Shown piece by piece: positions 1-9,000 of a stretch of DNA of 18,789 bases. Source of the DNA: Mycoemilia scoparia. Lineage: Eukaryota; Kickxellomycota; Kickxellomycetes; Kickxellales; Kickxellaceae. Under the pieces are notes generated by a model, which was not told the origin of the DNA, made no database searches, and saw only the letters and a list, made by a program, of their open reading frames with translations. The stretch lies in the NCBI GenBank assembly GCA_027575805.1, contig JANBPU010000297.1, forward strand, positions 1 through 18,789, given 5' to 3'. Position 1 is the stretch's first letter. Every line of letters starts with the position of its first letter. Made by a program: the position numbers and the translations under genes.

Positions 1-335
1 GAAGGGTGAATATTTATAGGGGAATCACAGCCAAATGGATGTCCAGTTTTACTAGTGAGCTTTCACCCTTCAAAAATCATTACCCATATAACCTCTCTTT
101 TTATGCCCAAACTTTGTTTATGGCATTTACAAAGTACTGGTTGGATTTTTCATTTTGTGTTTTCAGCTTTTGATCAAGTAGTACAATTTAATTCGGGGCT
201 CAATTTTGTTCAAGATCCAAAACAATTTACCCATAGACACAAGTACATCATTTCTGGTGACAAATGGAATTAGGAATATCACAAAATAGGTCATCCTGAG
301 ACACAGAGTTTTTTCATTTTTTTACAGGATGGTTG

Positions 336-681
336 CCACATGGAGCATATTAAAAACACTGTTTACATGTGTGTGGGTATGGGCAAATCAACTTCTTTGT
401 CGGCCATTTGATGGATCTAGAACATGCACATGTGGGCGATGTCAATAGTTCCAACATAATCATGATCGGTGATCTCTCTCTATGGGTGCGTGCGTGGTGG
501 TTTGGTTTCACTTTATTTTTTACATACAAACAACCATGTATCTAACACCTTTGGGTGAATGAAAAATGGCTCCCGCAATTTGTCAATGTCTTAGCGGTGG
601 TGTACCCACATGTGTAGTGTGCATGCATGCATCGATAAAGAAATAGGAATCATAATTCCAGCTGTAAAAACACCCACATGG
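336..681. promoter_or_regulatory. Cluster of CCCACATG / CACATGTG motifs
   Basis: Five related copies lie within 350 bp: CCACATGG at 336-343, ACATGTGTGTGGG at 365-377, CACATGTGGG at 427-436, CCCACATGTG at 605-614 and CCCACATGG at 673-681. The copies at 427 and 605 are exact reverse complements of each other. All share the E-box-type core CACATG (CANNTG), the class of site bound by bHLH factors. A role in controlling the efflux pump downstream is inference from position, and no fungal regulator is identified. Confidence 0.35.
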
Positions 682-982
682 CTGGTGCCGATTCCAAGAA
701 CTATTATTTGCTGGACAACACGTTTTTGATTGCATGGAGAGGTCGAGGTACAAAAGAGTCATTGCCACGATTCCGGACCCAAATTGCAATCTCACACTCT
801 CGTGCTTGTGTGCTAAGCATTGGTTCTGTTGGGATACATGAGTATGCAATTTCATAGAATGTTTGATCTTTTAGAGAGATAGAAGCAGAGAGACTTTCGA
901 ATTATCAGGAAGGGTATACTCCCTGTAGTTGCCGAATCTTTTTTGATCTCTTTTCTTTTTTTCACCTAATTATATCATATCA

Positions 983-993
983 TATATATAATA
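983..993 (+). promoter_or_regulatory. TATA-like element of the PDR gene
   Basis: TATATATAATA lies 92-102 bp before the ATG at 1085, inside an AT-rich block. The spacing suits a TATA-dependent promoter with a 5' leader of about 60 nt. PDR pumps are commonly inducible TATA-box genes. This is a sequence match only. Confidence 0.4.
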
Positions 994-1084
994 GGCAAAT
1001 AAAGAAACACACATACACGTACAAACACATAGATTGGGTATATAATAACATAAATATCCAGGAAGTTGTCCTTGTCTTTCAATA

Positions 1085-4000
1085 ATGGAAGGCAACAACA
1101 ACAACGACGACGACAAAAATAATAGAGATTATCCTCAAGAGCCTCGCCATGGTGAGGAGGAACGCAGAGGATCAGGAGACGGGAATAGTGGGTCGCTGAC
1201 TCCAATATCCTCGCCTGGAAGTATGCACGAAAAGCCCAGAGATGAAGCCGGTGGAGCAGCTCAGCAACCGCACCAACCAGTCGCACCAGGGTATGGAGAA
1301 AAAGCCGGAATGAAGTCTACACAGACCAGTGGATCAGATGCTATAGAAGAAGCCGGATCAGTCACCACAGCACAAGGCGGCGAGGCTGATACTGGTGCCT
1401 CGCGCTATGCGACTTATACTGAACCCAAAAGAGTACGGGACCTTAAAATAAACCGCAGATATACCGAGGTAGAACCAGCATACTCATTTGGTGACCCATT
1501 GGAGGTTAGTCTCCAAAAGGCCGCAACTCGATATCGATCTATTCAGCGTATATTTACCAAGCCAGCGCTGACTCCCGCTGAACAGGAAAAGGCCGAGAAG
1601 GGACAACTGTTTGACCTTTCAGCATGGATGAGAAGTCGCGAAGAAGCGCCTGGCGAGGAGTATGAAAAGAGACTTGGCCTGGTGTTTAATGATTTGTATG
1701 TCTATGGATCTTCCGACTCCCAGGCACACATTCACACTGTAATTACTCCGTTTTATCATATTCTGAGAACTATAAGAGATATATTTCTGTTGGTTGTTAA
1801 CGGGTTCTTGTTGGTACTTGGGTTCTCTCGAATTTTCCAAGGCAAAGGAAAGCTAATTCTTGAGGATATAAGTGGGTTTTGTGGCGAAGGCGAGATGCTG
1901 CTTGTCCTTGGTAAACCTGGCTCCGGATGTTCTACCCTATTGCGTGTGCTTGGTAATGATCGAAGAACATACACAAAGATTGAGGGCGACGTTTCTTATG
2001 GCGGTATTGGACCTAAAGAGATGCACAAAAATTTCCGTGGAGAAGTTGCCTATAATCAAGAAGAAGATCTCCACTACCCTGAACTGACAGTTAAAGATAC
2101 TCTGAGTTTTGCTATTGAATGTAAGATGCCCAGCCGCCGTGTTCTTCAAAACAGATCTGCATTCCGCACTGAACTTCTTGATGCGGTCATCGATATATTT
2201 GGCCTAAAAAATTGTGCTAATACTATTGTTGGCAATGCTTTCATCCGTGGTTGCAGTGGCGGCGAACGTAAGCGTGTTAGTATTGCTGAACAAATTGTCA
2301 CTGGTGCTGCTGTTAATGTGTGGGATGGTTCTACTCGTGGTCTGGACTCCAGTTCAGCTCTTGACTATGTCCGCTCGCTCCGTGTCTCAACTGACATCCT
2401 TAAAAAGACTACCATTGTTACGCTCTATCAGGCCTCTGAAAGCATTTACAACTTGTTTGATAAGGTATTGATTCTTGATGAGGGTCGCTGTCTCTACTTT
2501 GGCCCTGCTGAAAACGCAGTTGATTACTTTGATAACCTCGGAATCTATAAGCCATCTCGGCAAACATCCTCTGATTTCCTTACCGGCGTAACTCAACTCC
2601 ATGAACGCCACGTCAAAGAAGTCTGTGAGGAAACTGCACCAAAAACTGCCGAGGAATTTGCTGCTGCTTTCAAAAACTCTGAAGCATATGAGGCAGCAAA
2701 ACAAGAGATCCGTGACTATGAACATCTTATTGAAACAGAAAACCCTGGCCAGAAGTTCCGTGACATTGTACAGAGATCCAAGATGGGCGCAGCAAGTAGC
2801 GAAATCCGTAGAATCTCGCCATATACCACGACTTTCACTTATCAATTCTGGGCACTTATTAAGCGCGAAGCAAAGCTTAATATCCATGACTGGGTTGGCT
2901 TGATATTCCGCTATGCCTATAACATTGCATTTGCTATCATAGGTGGAACATTGTTTATCAATCTGCCTTCTACTAGCCAAGGTGCTTTCTCTCGTGGCGG
3001 TGCTCTTTACTTTACAGTCTTGTTCAATGCATTGACAGCAGAAGCTGAGCTGCCAAAGGCAGTGGATGGTCGAGAAATTGTCTATAAGCATAAAGGGCTA
3101 GCGCTATATCATCCCTCTGCTTATCTGTTGGCACAGGTCATTGCAGACATCCCCTTGATTGCATTACAAGTAGTCTGCTTTTCATCTATATTCTATTGGG
3201 TTGTTGGCTTACAGAAAACAGGCGGTCACTTCTTCATCTTTATGCTGGTTACATTTGTGACTACCCTTGCTCTGACTGCATTCTTCCGTCTGATCGCTGC
3301 CATATCCTTCAATATAGACATTGCCCACTCTATATCAGGCATTTGTTTGCTGTTCATTGTCTTGTACGCCGGATATATTATTCCCTATACCTCAATGCGT
3401 TCCTGGTTCATTTGGATACACTGGATCAATCCAATTGCATATGGGTTCCGTGCCCTGTTCTGCAATGAGTTCAATAGTCTTACTCTGAGATGTACAGATT
3501 CCTATTTGACACCAAGAGGCCCGGGATACGGAAACATTGCAAATCAGGTCTGTACTCTTCCGGGATCACGCCCAGGAACTGACCTTGTCAGAGGCAGAGA
3601 CTACCTAATCGATGGATATGGTATCAACGCTGGTCAAAAATGGCCCATGTTTTTGGGAGTTCTCGGGTGGTGGGTTGCATATGTAGTAGTGACTGCGATT
3701 CTCAACGAGTTTATACAGTTTGGCGGTGAAGGATATACGGTCCGAGTCTACAAGAAACATGTGAAGCCGCCTCCAGTCATTACAGAGGACACAGATGAAA
3801 TGGACGAAAAGGCCAGGGAATACAGACAACCGACAGATGAAGAGATTCTCAAAGGTACAATGTATCTGTGGAGAAATATCGACTATACTGTGCCCGTTTC
3901 TGGTGGTGAGCGCAAGCTTCTAGATTCAGTCACAGGATTCGTTAAACCTGGAACCATGACAGCTCTGATGGGATCGTCTGGTGCAGGAAAAACAACATTG

Positions 4001-5746
4001 CTTGATGTTTTGGCTCAACGGAAGACCATCGGAAGAATCGAAGGAGAGTTGTTGATCAATGGTATTCCACCTCCAAACAGCTTTGCCCGTGTCACTGGCT
4101 ATTGCGAACAACTCGATGTCCACAATCCACAAGCAACCGTTAGAGAGGCCCTTCGTTTCTCTGCTTATCTTCGTCAAGAAAGCTCTGTTCCAAAGGAACA
4201 AAAGGATGAGGATGTGGAGAGAGTCATCAAGCTGCTGGATATGGAAGACATTGCTGATGCCTTAGTCGGAGAACCAGAGGGCGGTCTTGGAATCTCTCTT
4301 GAAGAGCGGAAGCGTCTAACCATTGCCGTTGAGCTTGTTGCCAAGCCAAAGATTCTGTTCCTTGACGAACCCACGTCGGGTCTTGATGCCCAAGCTGCCT
4401 TCAATATTGTGTTTTTCTTGCGTCGCCTTGCTGCCAATGGAGAAACCATTCTTTGCACCATCCATCAGCCCAGCTCTATCCTGTTTGAGTACTTTGATCG
4501 CCTATTGCTTCTTGCTCGTGGTGGACGTACCACATACTTTGGAGACATTGGTAAAGATGCACAAACACTCATCTCATACTTTGAGCGCAATGGTGCTCCT
4601 AAGTGCAGCCCTGATGCAAACCCAGCTGAATACATCCTTGATGTCGTTGCCTCTGGCCAGGGTGTTGTAGATTGGCCAGAAGTTTGGCTCAAGTCGCCAG
4701 AAAAACAGGCTCTTACTGTGGAAGCTGAACGCTTGTACCAACTTGAGGAAAACCATGGAACTCACAGGCTTAGCAGCAACGACAAGGCGCGATACTCAAC
4801 CTCATTCTTTTTCCAACTAAAGATGGTATATAGTCGCATGATCCTGTCATTCTGGAGAAGCGTCCAGTACAACTTGTCTAGATTTGCACTACAAATATTT
4901 GCGGCGCTAGTCATTGGTTTTACATTCTACAGACTGGCAAACAGCGTCTCCAACTTACAAAACAAAGTGTTTGCAGTCTTCCAGACGGCCACCATATCCA
5001 TTTTGATTATAAACCAGGTGCAGCCTCAATTTGCTCGACAAAGACTTTGGTATTCCAGGGAATCCTCGACTAACCAATATGGATGGGCTCCATTTGCCAT
5101 CTCAATTGTATTTGCTGAATGGCCATTTGCGATCGTTGGTGCCACCCTCTACTTTGTAATCCTATATTGGGTTGTTGGACTCAACACCATAGCTTCAAGA
5201 TCAGGATACTTCTATCTAACCTATGTATTCCTATGCCTGTTCTCGGTATCGCTTGGCCAAGTGATCATCTCGTTTTTGCCTTCAGATCTCTACGCTGCCG
5301 CAATAAATCCCATCTTTACTACAATGATGCTTCTGTTCTGCGGTGTGGTCCAGCCATACCCAGTGATGCCGAAATGGTGGCGCCGATGGATGTATTGGAT
5401 ATCCCCACTGCACTATTATATTGAAGGCGTTGTTGTAAACGAACTAAAAGGACAAAGAGTAGTTTGTCGGCCCAGAGAATTTTACACCTTTGAGCCACCA
5501 GCAGGGCAAACTTGTGGTGCATATGCCAATGCATTCTTGCAAACTGGTCCTGGGTATCTTGACAACCCCAATGACACTATAGACTGTCGCTACTGTCCAT
5601 ATAAAGTTGGCGAAGAATTCTACTACAGTCTGGATTGGAGTTTTGCCCACAGATATCGAAACTGGCTGATTGTTGTTGGCTATACTTTCTTCAACATCGC
5701 TCTTATCCTTTTCTTTGTAAAGGTATATAGGGTAAACAAGAGGTAG
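1085..5746 (+). CDS. PDR-type ABC multidrug efflux transporter (ABCG, full length)
   Basis: This is a plasma-membrane pump of the pleiotropic drug resistance family, which exports xenobiotics and lipid-like compounds using ATP. It has 1553 aa without introns, and the order is NBD1-TMD1-NBD2-TMD2. NBD1 carries the family's degenerate Walker A, GKPGSGCST at 276-284, with Cys282 in place of Lys. Its signature is CSGGERKR near 390, its Walker B region reads WDGSTRGLDSS, and Tyr replaces the H-loop His (TLYQAS). NBD2 has an intact Walker A (GSSGAGKTT, 963-971), a degenerate signature (ISLEERKR, 1070-1077), a catalytic Walker B (LFLDEPTSGLD, Glu1095) and an H-loop His (TIHQPSS). TMD1 spans roughly 590-880 and TMD2 roughly 1240-1553. 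Cys-rich extracellular loops, including the family's GQTC...CRYC pattern at about 1475-1506, sit in the usual places. Residues 1-130 are charged and probably disordered. The start has a good context (A at -3, G at +4). Length and layout are normal for fungal PDR pumps of about 1,500 aa. The substrate cannot be told from sequence. Confidence 0.96.
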   Translation: MEGNNNNDDDKNNRDYPQEPRHGEEERRGSGDGNSGSLTPISSPGSMHEKPRDEAGGAAQQPHQPVAPGYGEKAGMKSTQTSGSDAIEEAGSVTTAQGGEADTGASRYATYTEPKRVRDLKINRRYTEVEPAYSFGDPLEVSLQKAATRYRSIQRIFTKPALTPAEQEKAEKGQLFDLSAWMRSREEAPGEEYEKRLGLVFNDLYVYGSSDSQAHIHTVITPFYHILRTIRDIFLLVVNGFLLVLGFSRIFQGKGKLILEDISGFCGEGEMLLVLGKPGSGCSTLLRVLGNDRRTYTKIEGDVSYGGIGPKEMHKNFRGEVAYNQEEDLHYPELTVKDTLSFAIECKMPSRRVLQNRSAFRTELLDAVIDIFGLKNCANTIVGNAFIRGCSGGERKRVSIAEQIVTGAAVNVWDGSTRGLDSSSALDYVRSLRVSTDILKKTTIVTLYQASESIYNLFDKVLILDEGRCLYFGPAENAVDYFDNLGIYKPSRQTSSDFLTGVTQLHERHVKEVCEETAPKTAEEFAAAFKNSEAYEAAKQEIRDYEHLIETENPGQKFRDIVQRSKMGAASSEIRRISPYTTTFTYQFWALIKREAKLNIHDWVGLIFRYAYNIAFAIIGGTLFINLPSTSQGAFSRGGALYFTVLFNALTAEAELPKAVDGREIVYKHKGLALYHPSAYLLAQVIADIPLIALQVVCFSSIFYWVVGLQKTGGHFFIFMLVTFVTTLALTAFFRLIAAISFNIDIAHSISGICLLFIVLYAGYIIPYTSMRSWFIWIHWINPIAYGFRALFCNEFNSLTLRCTDSYLTPRGPGYGNIANQVCTLPGSRPGTDLVRGRDYLIDGYGINAGQKWPMFLGVLGWWVAYVVVTAILNEFIQFGGEGYTVRVYKKHVKPPPVITEDTDEMDEKAREYRQPTDEEILKGTMYLWRNIDYTVPVSGGERKLLDSVTGFVKPGTMTALMGSSGAGKTTLLDVLAQRKTIGRIEGELLINGIPPPNSFARVTGYCEQLDVHNPQATVREALRFSAYLRQESSVPKEQKDEDVERVIKLLDMEDIADALVGEPEGGLGISLEERKRLTIAVELVAKPKILFLDEPTSGLDAQAAFNIVFFLRRLAANGETILCTIHQPSSILFEYFDRLLLLARGGRTTYFGDIGKDAQTLISYFERNGAPKCSPDANPAEYILDVVASGQGVVDWPEVWLKSPEKQALTVEAERLYQLEENHGTHRLSSNDKARYSTSFFFQLKMVYSRMILSFWRSVQYNLSRFALQIFAALVIGFTFYRLANSVSNLQNKVFAVFQTATISILIINQVQPQFARQRLWYSRESSTNQYGWAPFAISIVFAEWPFAIVGATLYFVILYWVVGLNTIASRSGYFYLTYVFLCLFSVSLGQVIISFLPSDLYAAAINPIFTTMMLLFCGVVQPYPVMPKWWRRWMYWISPLHYYIEGVVVNELKGQRVVCRPREFYTFEPPAGQTCGAYANAFLQTGPGYLDNPNDTIDCRYCPYKVGEEFYYSLDWSFAHRYRNWLIVVGYTFFNIALILFFVKVYRVNKR

Positions 5747-6028
5747 ATTTTAGGGTATGTATTGCAAATAGTTTAGTATACTTCTTTACTTTTTTCTTTT
5801 TATAGTAGTTCTATTAAACAGACGTTGATATAAATTTATAATAGACAAAAATTATGATTCAAATGGCAAGATTACACCATTGATTGGATCTATGGTAGGC
5901 AGAAGTGGACCCTCATCAGATTTTGGCCCAGTCATGAGCCATTCCATATGCAACTCCAAGGAGCCCGTTTTGCTTAAGGCATCGTGAACTTTGATCATAT
6001 TACCCACCACAACAATGCAGAAGTAAAA
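5747..6028. other. Gap between convergent PDR and MON2 3' ends
   Basis: This 282 bp stretch separates two convergent genes and must hold both transcription ends. The half next to the transporter (5747-5851) is AT-rich, with T-runs on + and TATAAATTTATA-type sequence, and has no exact AATAAA on either strand. The half next to MON2 (5852-6028) is open in the MON2 frame on the minus strand and is listed separately. Confidence 0.6.
5852..6028 (-). other. In-frame open continuation of MON2 beyond its TAG stop
   Basis: On the minus strand the codon after the MON2 stop (TAG, 6031-6029) begins 58 more open codons in exactly the same frame, ending at TAA (5854-5852). The predicted peptide is not low-complexity and looks globular; an internal ATG at 5998 starts a 48 aa segment ending VILPFES. 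Possible explanations are: a C-terminal coding segment cut off by a recent nonsense change or base error; readthrough; an intron whose acceptor is the TTTTAG itself; a separate small ORF; or chance. Donors that would keep the frame for the intron option exist at 6115 (GTGTCA), 6091 (GTCTAC) and 6082 (GTTCAA), but all are weak next to the GTAAGT seen in CYK3. I do not recognise the peptide. Confidence 0.35.
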
Positions 6029-9000
6029 CTAAAAGTTGGAAATGTCGATATTAAATGATAAACGCCTTAAGCACTTTTGAACCAAGTAGACTGTGAATGA
6101 ATCCGAACATGACACGAGGTCACACAGACTAGGGTAAAGGTATCTGATATGAATATTCTTTTCTCCTTCACAGCTTTGAACCAGGTTACCGAGCGGCGAT
6201 GAAATGCCATTGATATCCGTATCTTTGTTTGGCTTCGAAAGTGCATTGTAAATTCCAGATCTAAACTCGAGTATACTCAAGTAGTACAAAATGAATGCCA
6301 CAGTTGAATAATATAATCCCGGCAATGGAAGCGAAGTTGCAGAGTTTTGGAAGAGCAACCGATACTTGTTATAGTGGGTAAGAACCAAGTGACAGTGCTT
6401 TAATAGTGCAGGGGCAGCAATTCGACTTATTTCTAATGGCACTACAGGCGAACTTTCTGAATTAGTATCACCATCGGGGCCACTTTCATCTTTGCCTGCA
6501 TCAGAAATGCTTGTAACAATAAACTTGTATCGATTGACCAATGTCTCCAATCCACCAATATCATACAGCAAATGACTTGCTCCATTGGCACTTCCTGAGG
6601 AGTTAAAGTCAAGCTTTCCGCATAGAGCGAACAGCCAAGTCAAAGAAACAAATTCCAGGGACATGTCGGTAATATTTTTCGCAGTGGAGGTGCAATCTGG
6701 AGTTGCGACTATCATATAGGGGTTGTCCAAAACACCTGGCAGTGAAATAGCATGTTGTAGCAGCGAGATTATACGCTTCCACTCAGGTAACCACATTGTA
6801 ACCAGAGCATCTTTCGATGAGGCCTTGTCAAAGTTTGAACCTTTTCCGTTCTTATCAAGAACAGGAGAATTTGCTACAGATTTGACTTGATTTATGTATC
6901 TAAGCGACTCGACTAGAACTGTATTGAGTAAGCTGACCTGATACCACACCACAGAATTGGAATCTTCTTCAGAATCTTCTGATATACCAGCCTGTTGGTG
7001 CTGGCTGTTTACAGAGACGGTGGATTTAGCTAACACAATTTCAAGAATCGTGACTAGAGAACTCCAAGTTGATTGGATAATATCAGGAGATAAACTATCC
7101 TGGATTGCAGACATAGAGCCAAGAACAGATGGAATTAGTGCTAGCAAAGAGTCCGCTGCTATGGGCCATACTGACTGAATGGCTTCAGCTACTTCCTTGT
7201 ACTCCTTTTGTTGCAAACTCGACCTCCTTGTTTCTATATCTTGCGACTGGTTCAAGGAATATGAAAGAGCAATGCCCGCAGATAAAATAATGGTTACTAT
7301 TTCCTTGCCCTTTAAAAGCGACATAATAGTCTCCGAATTAACACCATGATAGCTACCAGGACTTTCATTATCATCCTTCTTTGCATCTTTTGGTAAAAGG
7401 TGTTTTATAAATACCGCAGACATACGCTGGATAGTCTGTTTGGCAAGGGAAATTAGAGTTGGCCGGATTGGAATGTTGTTGTAGTGTGACATTCTCTTCT
7501 TCCATTCAGGTAAACCCCAAATCTCCTGGTATCTATCAAGACTGCCTTTACCACAAGAGCCTTTGGCCGAAGAAAACTGGTCAGACAGCAATTTAGAGTC
7601 AAAGTGCGGTATCTTTTCGTCCATCTCTCCCAGAATGACATAGGGCAAGTTGGTATACTTTGCGTACTCATCAACTAATATTCGAGTAGCCTCGATTGCA
7701 TCCAGTGAAGATTCTTTTTTGCCCTCCCCTTTGGTATCAACGGCGCCATTGGCAGTGGTCAGTGATTCTAGCTTTTGAAGAGTGCCCAACACTACTTCTT
7801 GCAGTTTAGTCAGTCTATTGGTGTCACTTGTGTATGAAGGTGCATCGAAATAAAGAACAAGAGAACGAAGTAGATCTAGCAATTCTTGCAAATTGCCTCT
7901 CACGAATAGATCACATTCAATCCACACATCAAGAACCTTGCTTTCGAGTATCTCTACGAATTTTACGAGCCAATCTTGGGTATATATAGGCTCACCATTA
8001 TCCCGAACATTAGAAAATATGTGGGAGTTATCAGCATCACCTCCTCCGCTGTTAACCTGGTTAGGCAAATATCCAGTCACGCCAAGTCCAATATTTATAA
8101 TATTGGACCAAGAAACTTGCCAAAGCTGGAGGCTAGGCTCATCACGGCCACTACCTTGGTTTATGACAAGCTCAGATTTACAGGCCTCTACTAATTGTGA
8201 TATTAAGTCAACCGAAAGCTTGACAATATGCTTGCTAAACAACATTCTCTTCAATTCAAGTACATCCACCAGTTTGCTTGGAACTTGGATATTCTTTAAA
8301 GCATCTTGAGATTGTGACGATGAACCACCGTCAAAGTTATAGCAACATATCGAGTATATCCAATTCCACAACTTTTCCCAGGCTTTGAGCTGATCCTTGA
8401 TGAATATCGACCTGTCTTTTGGAGCAAGAAGCAAAGGATTGGTAGCCCAAACCTTGACAATTCCCTGAAGCACCATAGTCAAAGTTTCGTCCCATTGCTT
8501 TAGACCTAAGCTATGTGGGTTTTCAATCCATACTCCACTGCGAGTCATTACTAGATGATCAGTTTTCTTTGGTTTTTGGCCTTGATCACCCACAGCTTCG
8601 TTACTATGATTGTCGTCAGCGTTTGGTGTTGGTTCTTTTAGAGCAACAAAGCACTCAAATACTTTGTTCAAACGACATTCAAATACCTGATCAACCATTG
8701 GATGCAGTAGCCTCCACAATAATGTATTCCATACTCTTGGTTCAAAATATTGGCCATGCATATCAAGCATCCTAAATATAGTTTGGATAGTGCCATTACG
8801 AACTTCTGATCGTGAATCCGTACACAATTTGGAAATAGAGTGAATAAGTAACAGCCACATAAGCTGGACATTTCTCACGGTAGTAGCTTGACTATCAAGT
8901 GGAGTAGACCATATCTGATTCAAATCGACATTATCGCTCAAAGCTTCTTCAAGATTTTTACCACAGTCACCAGAGTAGACAGTGGTATCATGGTTCTTCA

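Larger units (their letters stand above)
1..1084. other. Non-coding region upstream of the PDR pump
   Basis: No convincing gene is visible in this stretch. The longest open frames are 72 codons on + (beginning with GTG) and 90 codons on - (855 to 583). Neither resembles a known family and both have low-complexity composition. The segment most likely carries the promoter of the transporter that starts at 1085. It contains a cluster of CACATG-core motifs at 336-681, a GCAT tandem at about 621-632 and an AT-rich TATA stretch at 983-993. I saw no PDRE-type TCCGCGGA site. An upstream neighbour must lie beyond the left edge. Confidence 0.6.

Noticed and set aside
583..855. 90-codon minus-strand open frame starting with ATG upstream of the pump
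   Set aside because: It has no recognisable family, a Cys/His-rich composition typical of random translation, and it overlaps the CACATG motif cluster. A run of this length is expected by chance in a window of this size.
2387..3091. 234-codon open frame antisense to the PDR gene
   Set aside because: It lies wholly inside a well-supported conserved coding region, and its Cys-rich, non-repeating translation matches no family. It is a shadow of codon bias on the opposite strand.
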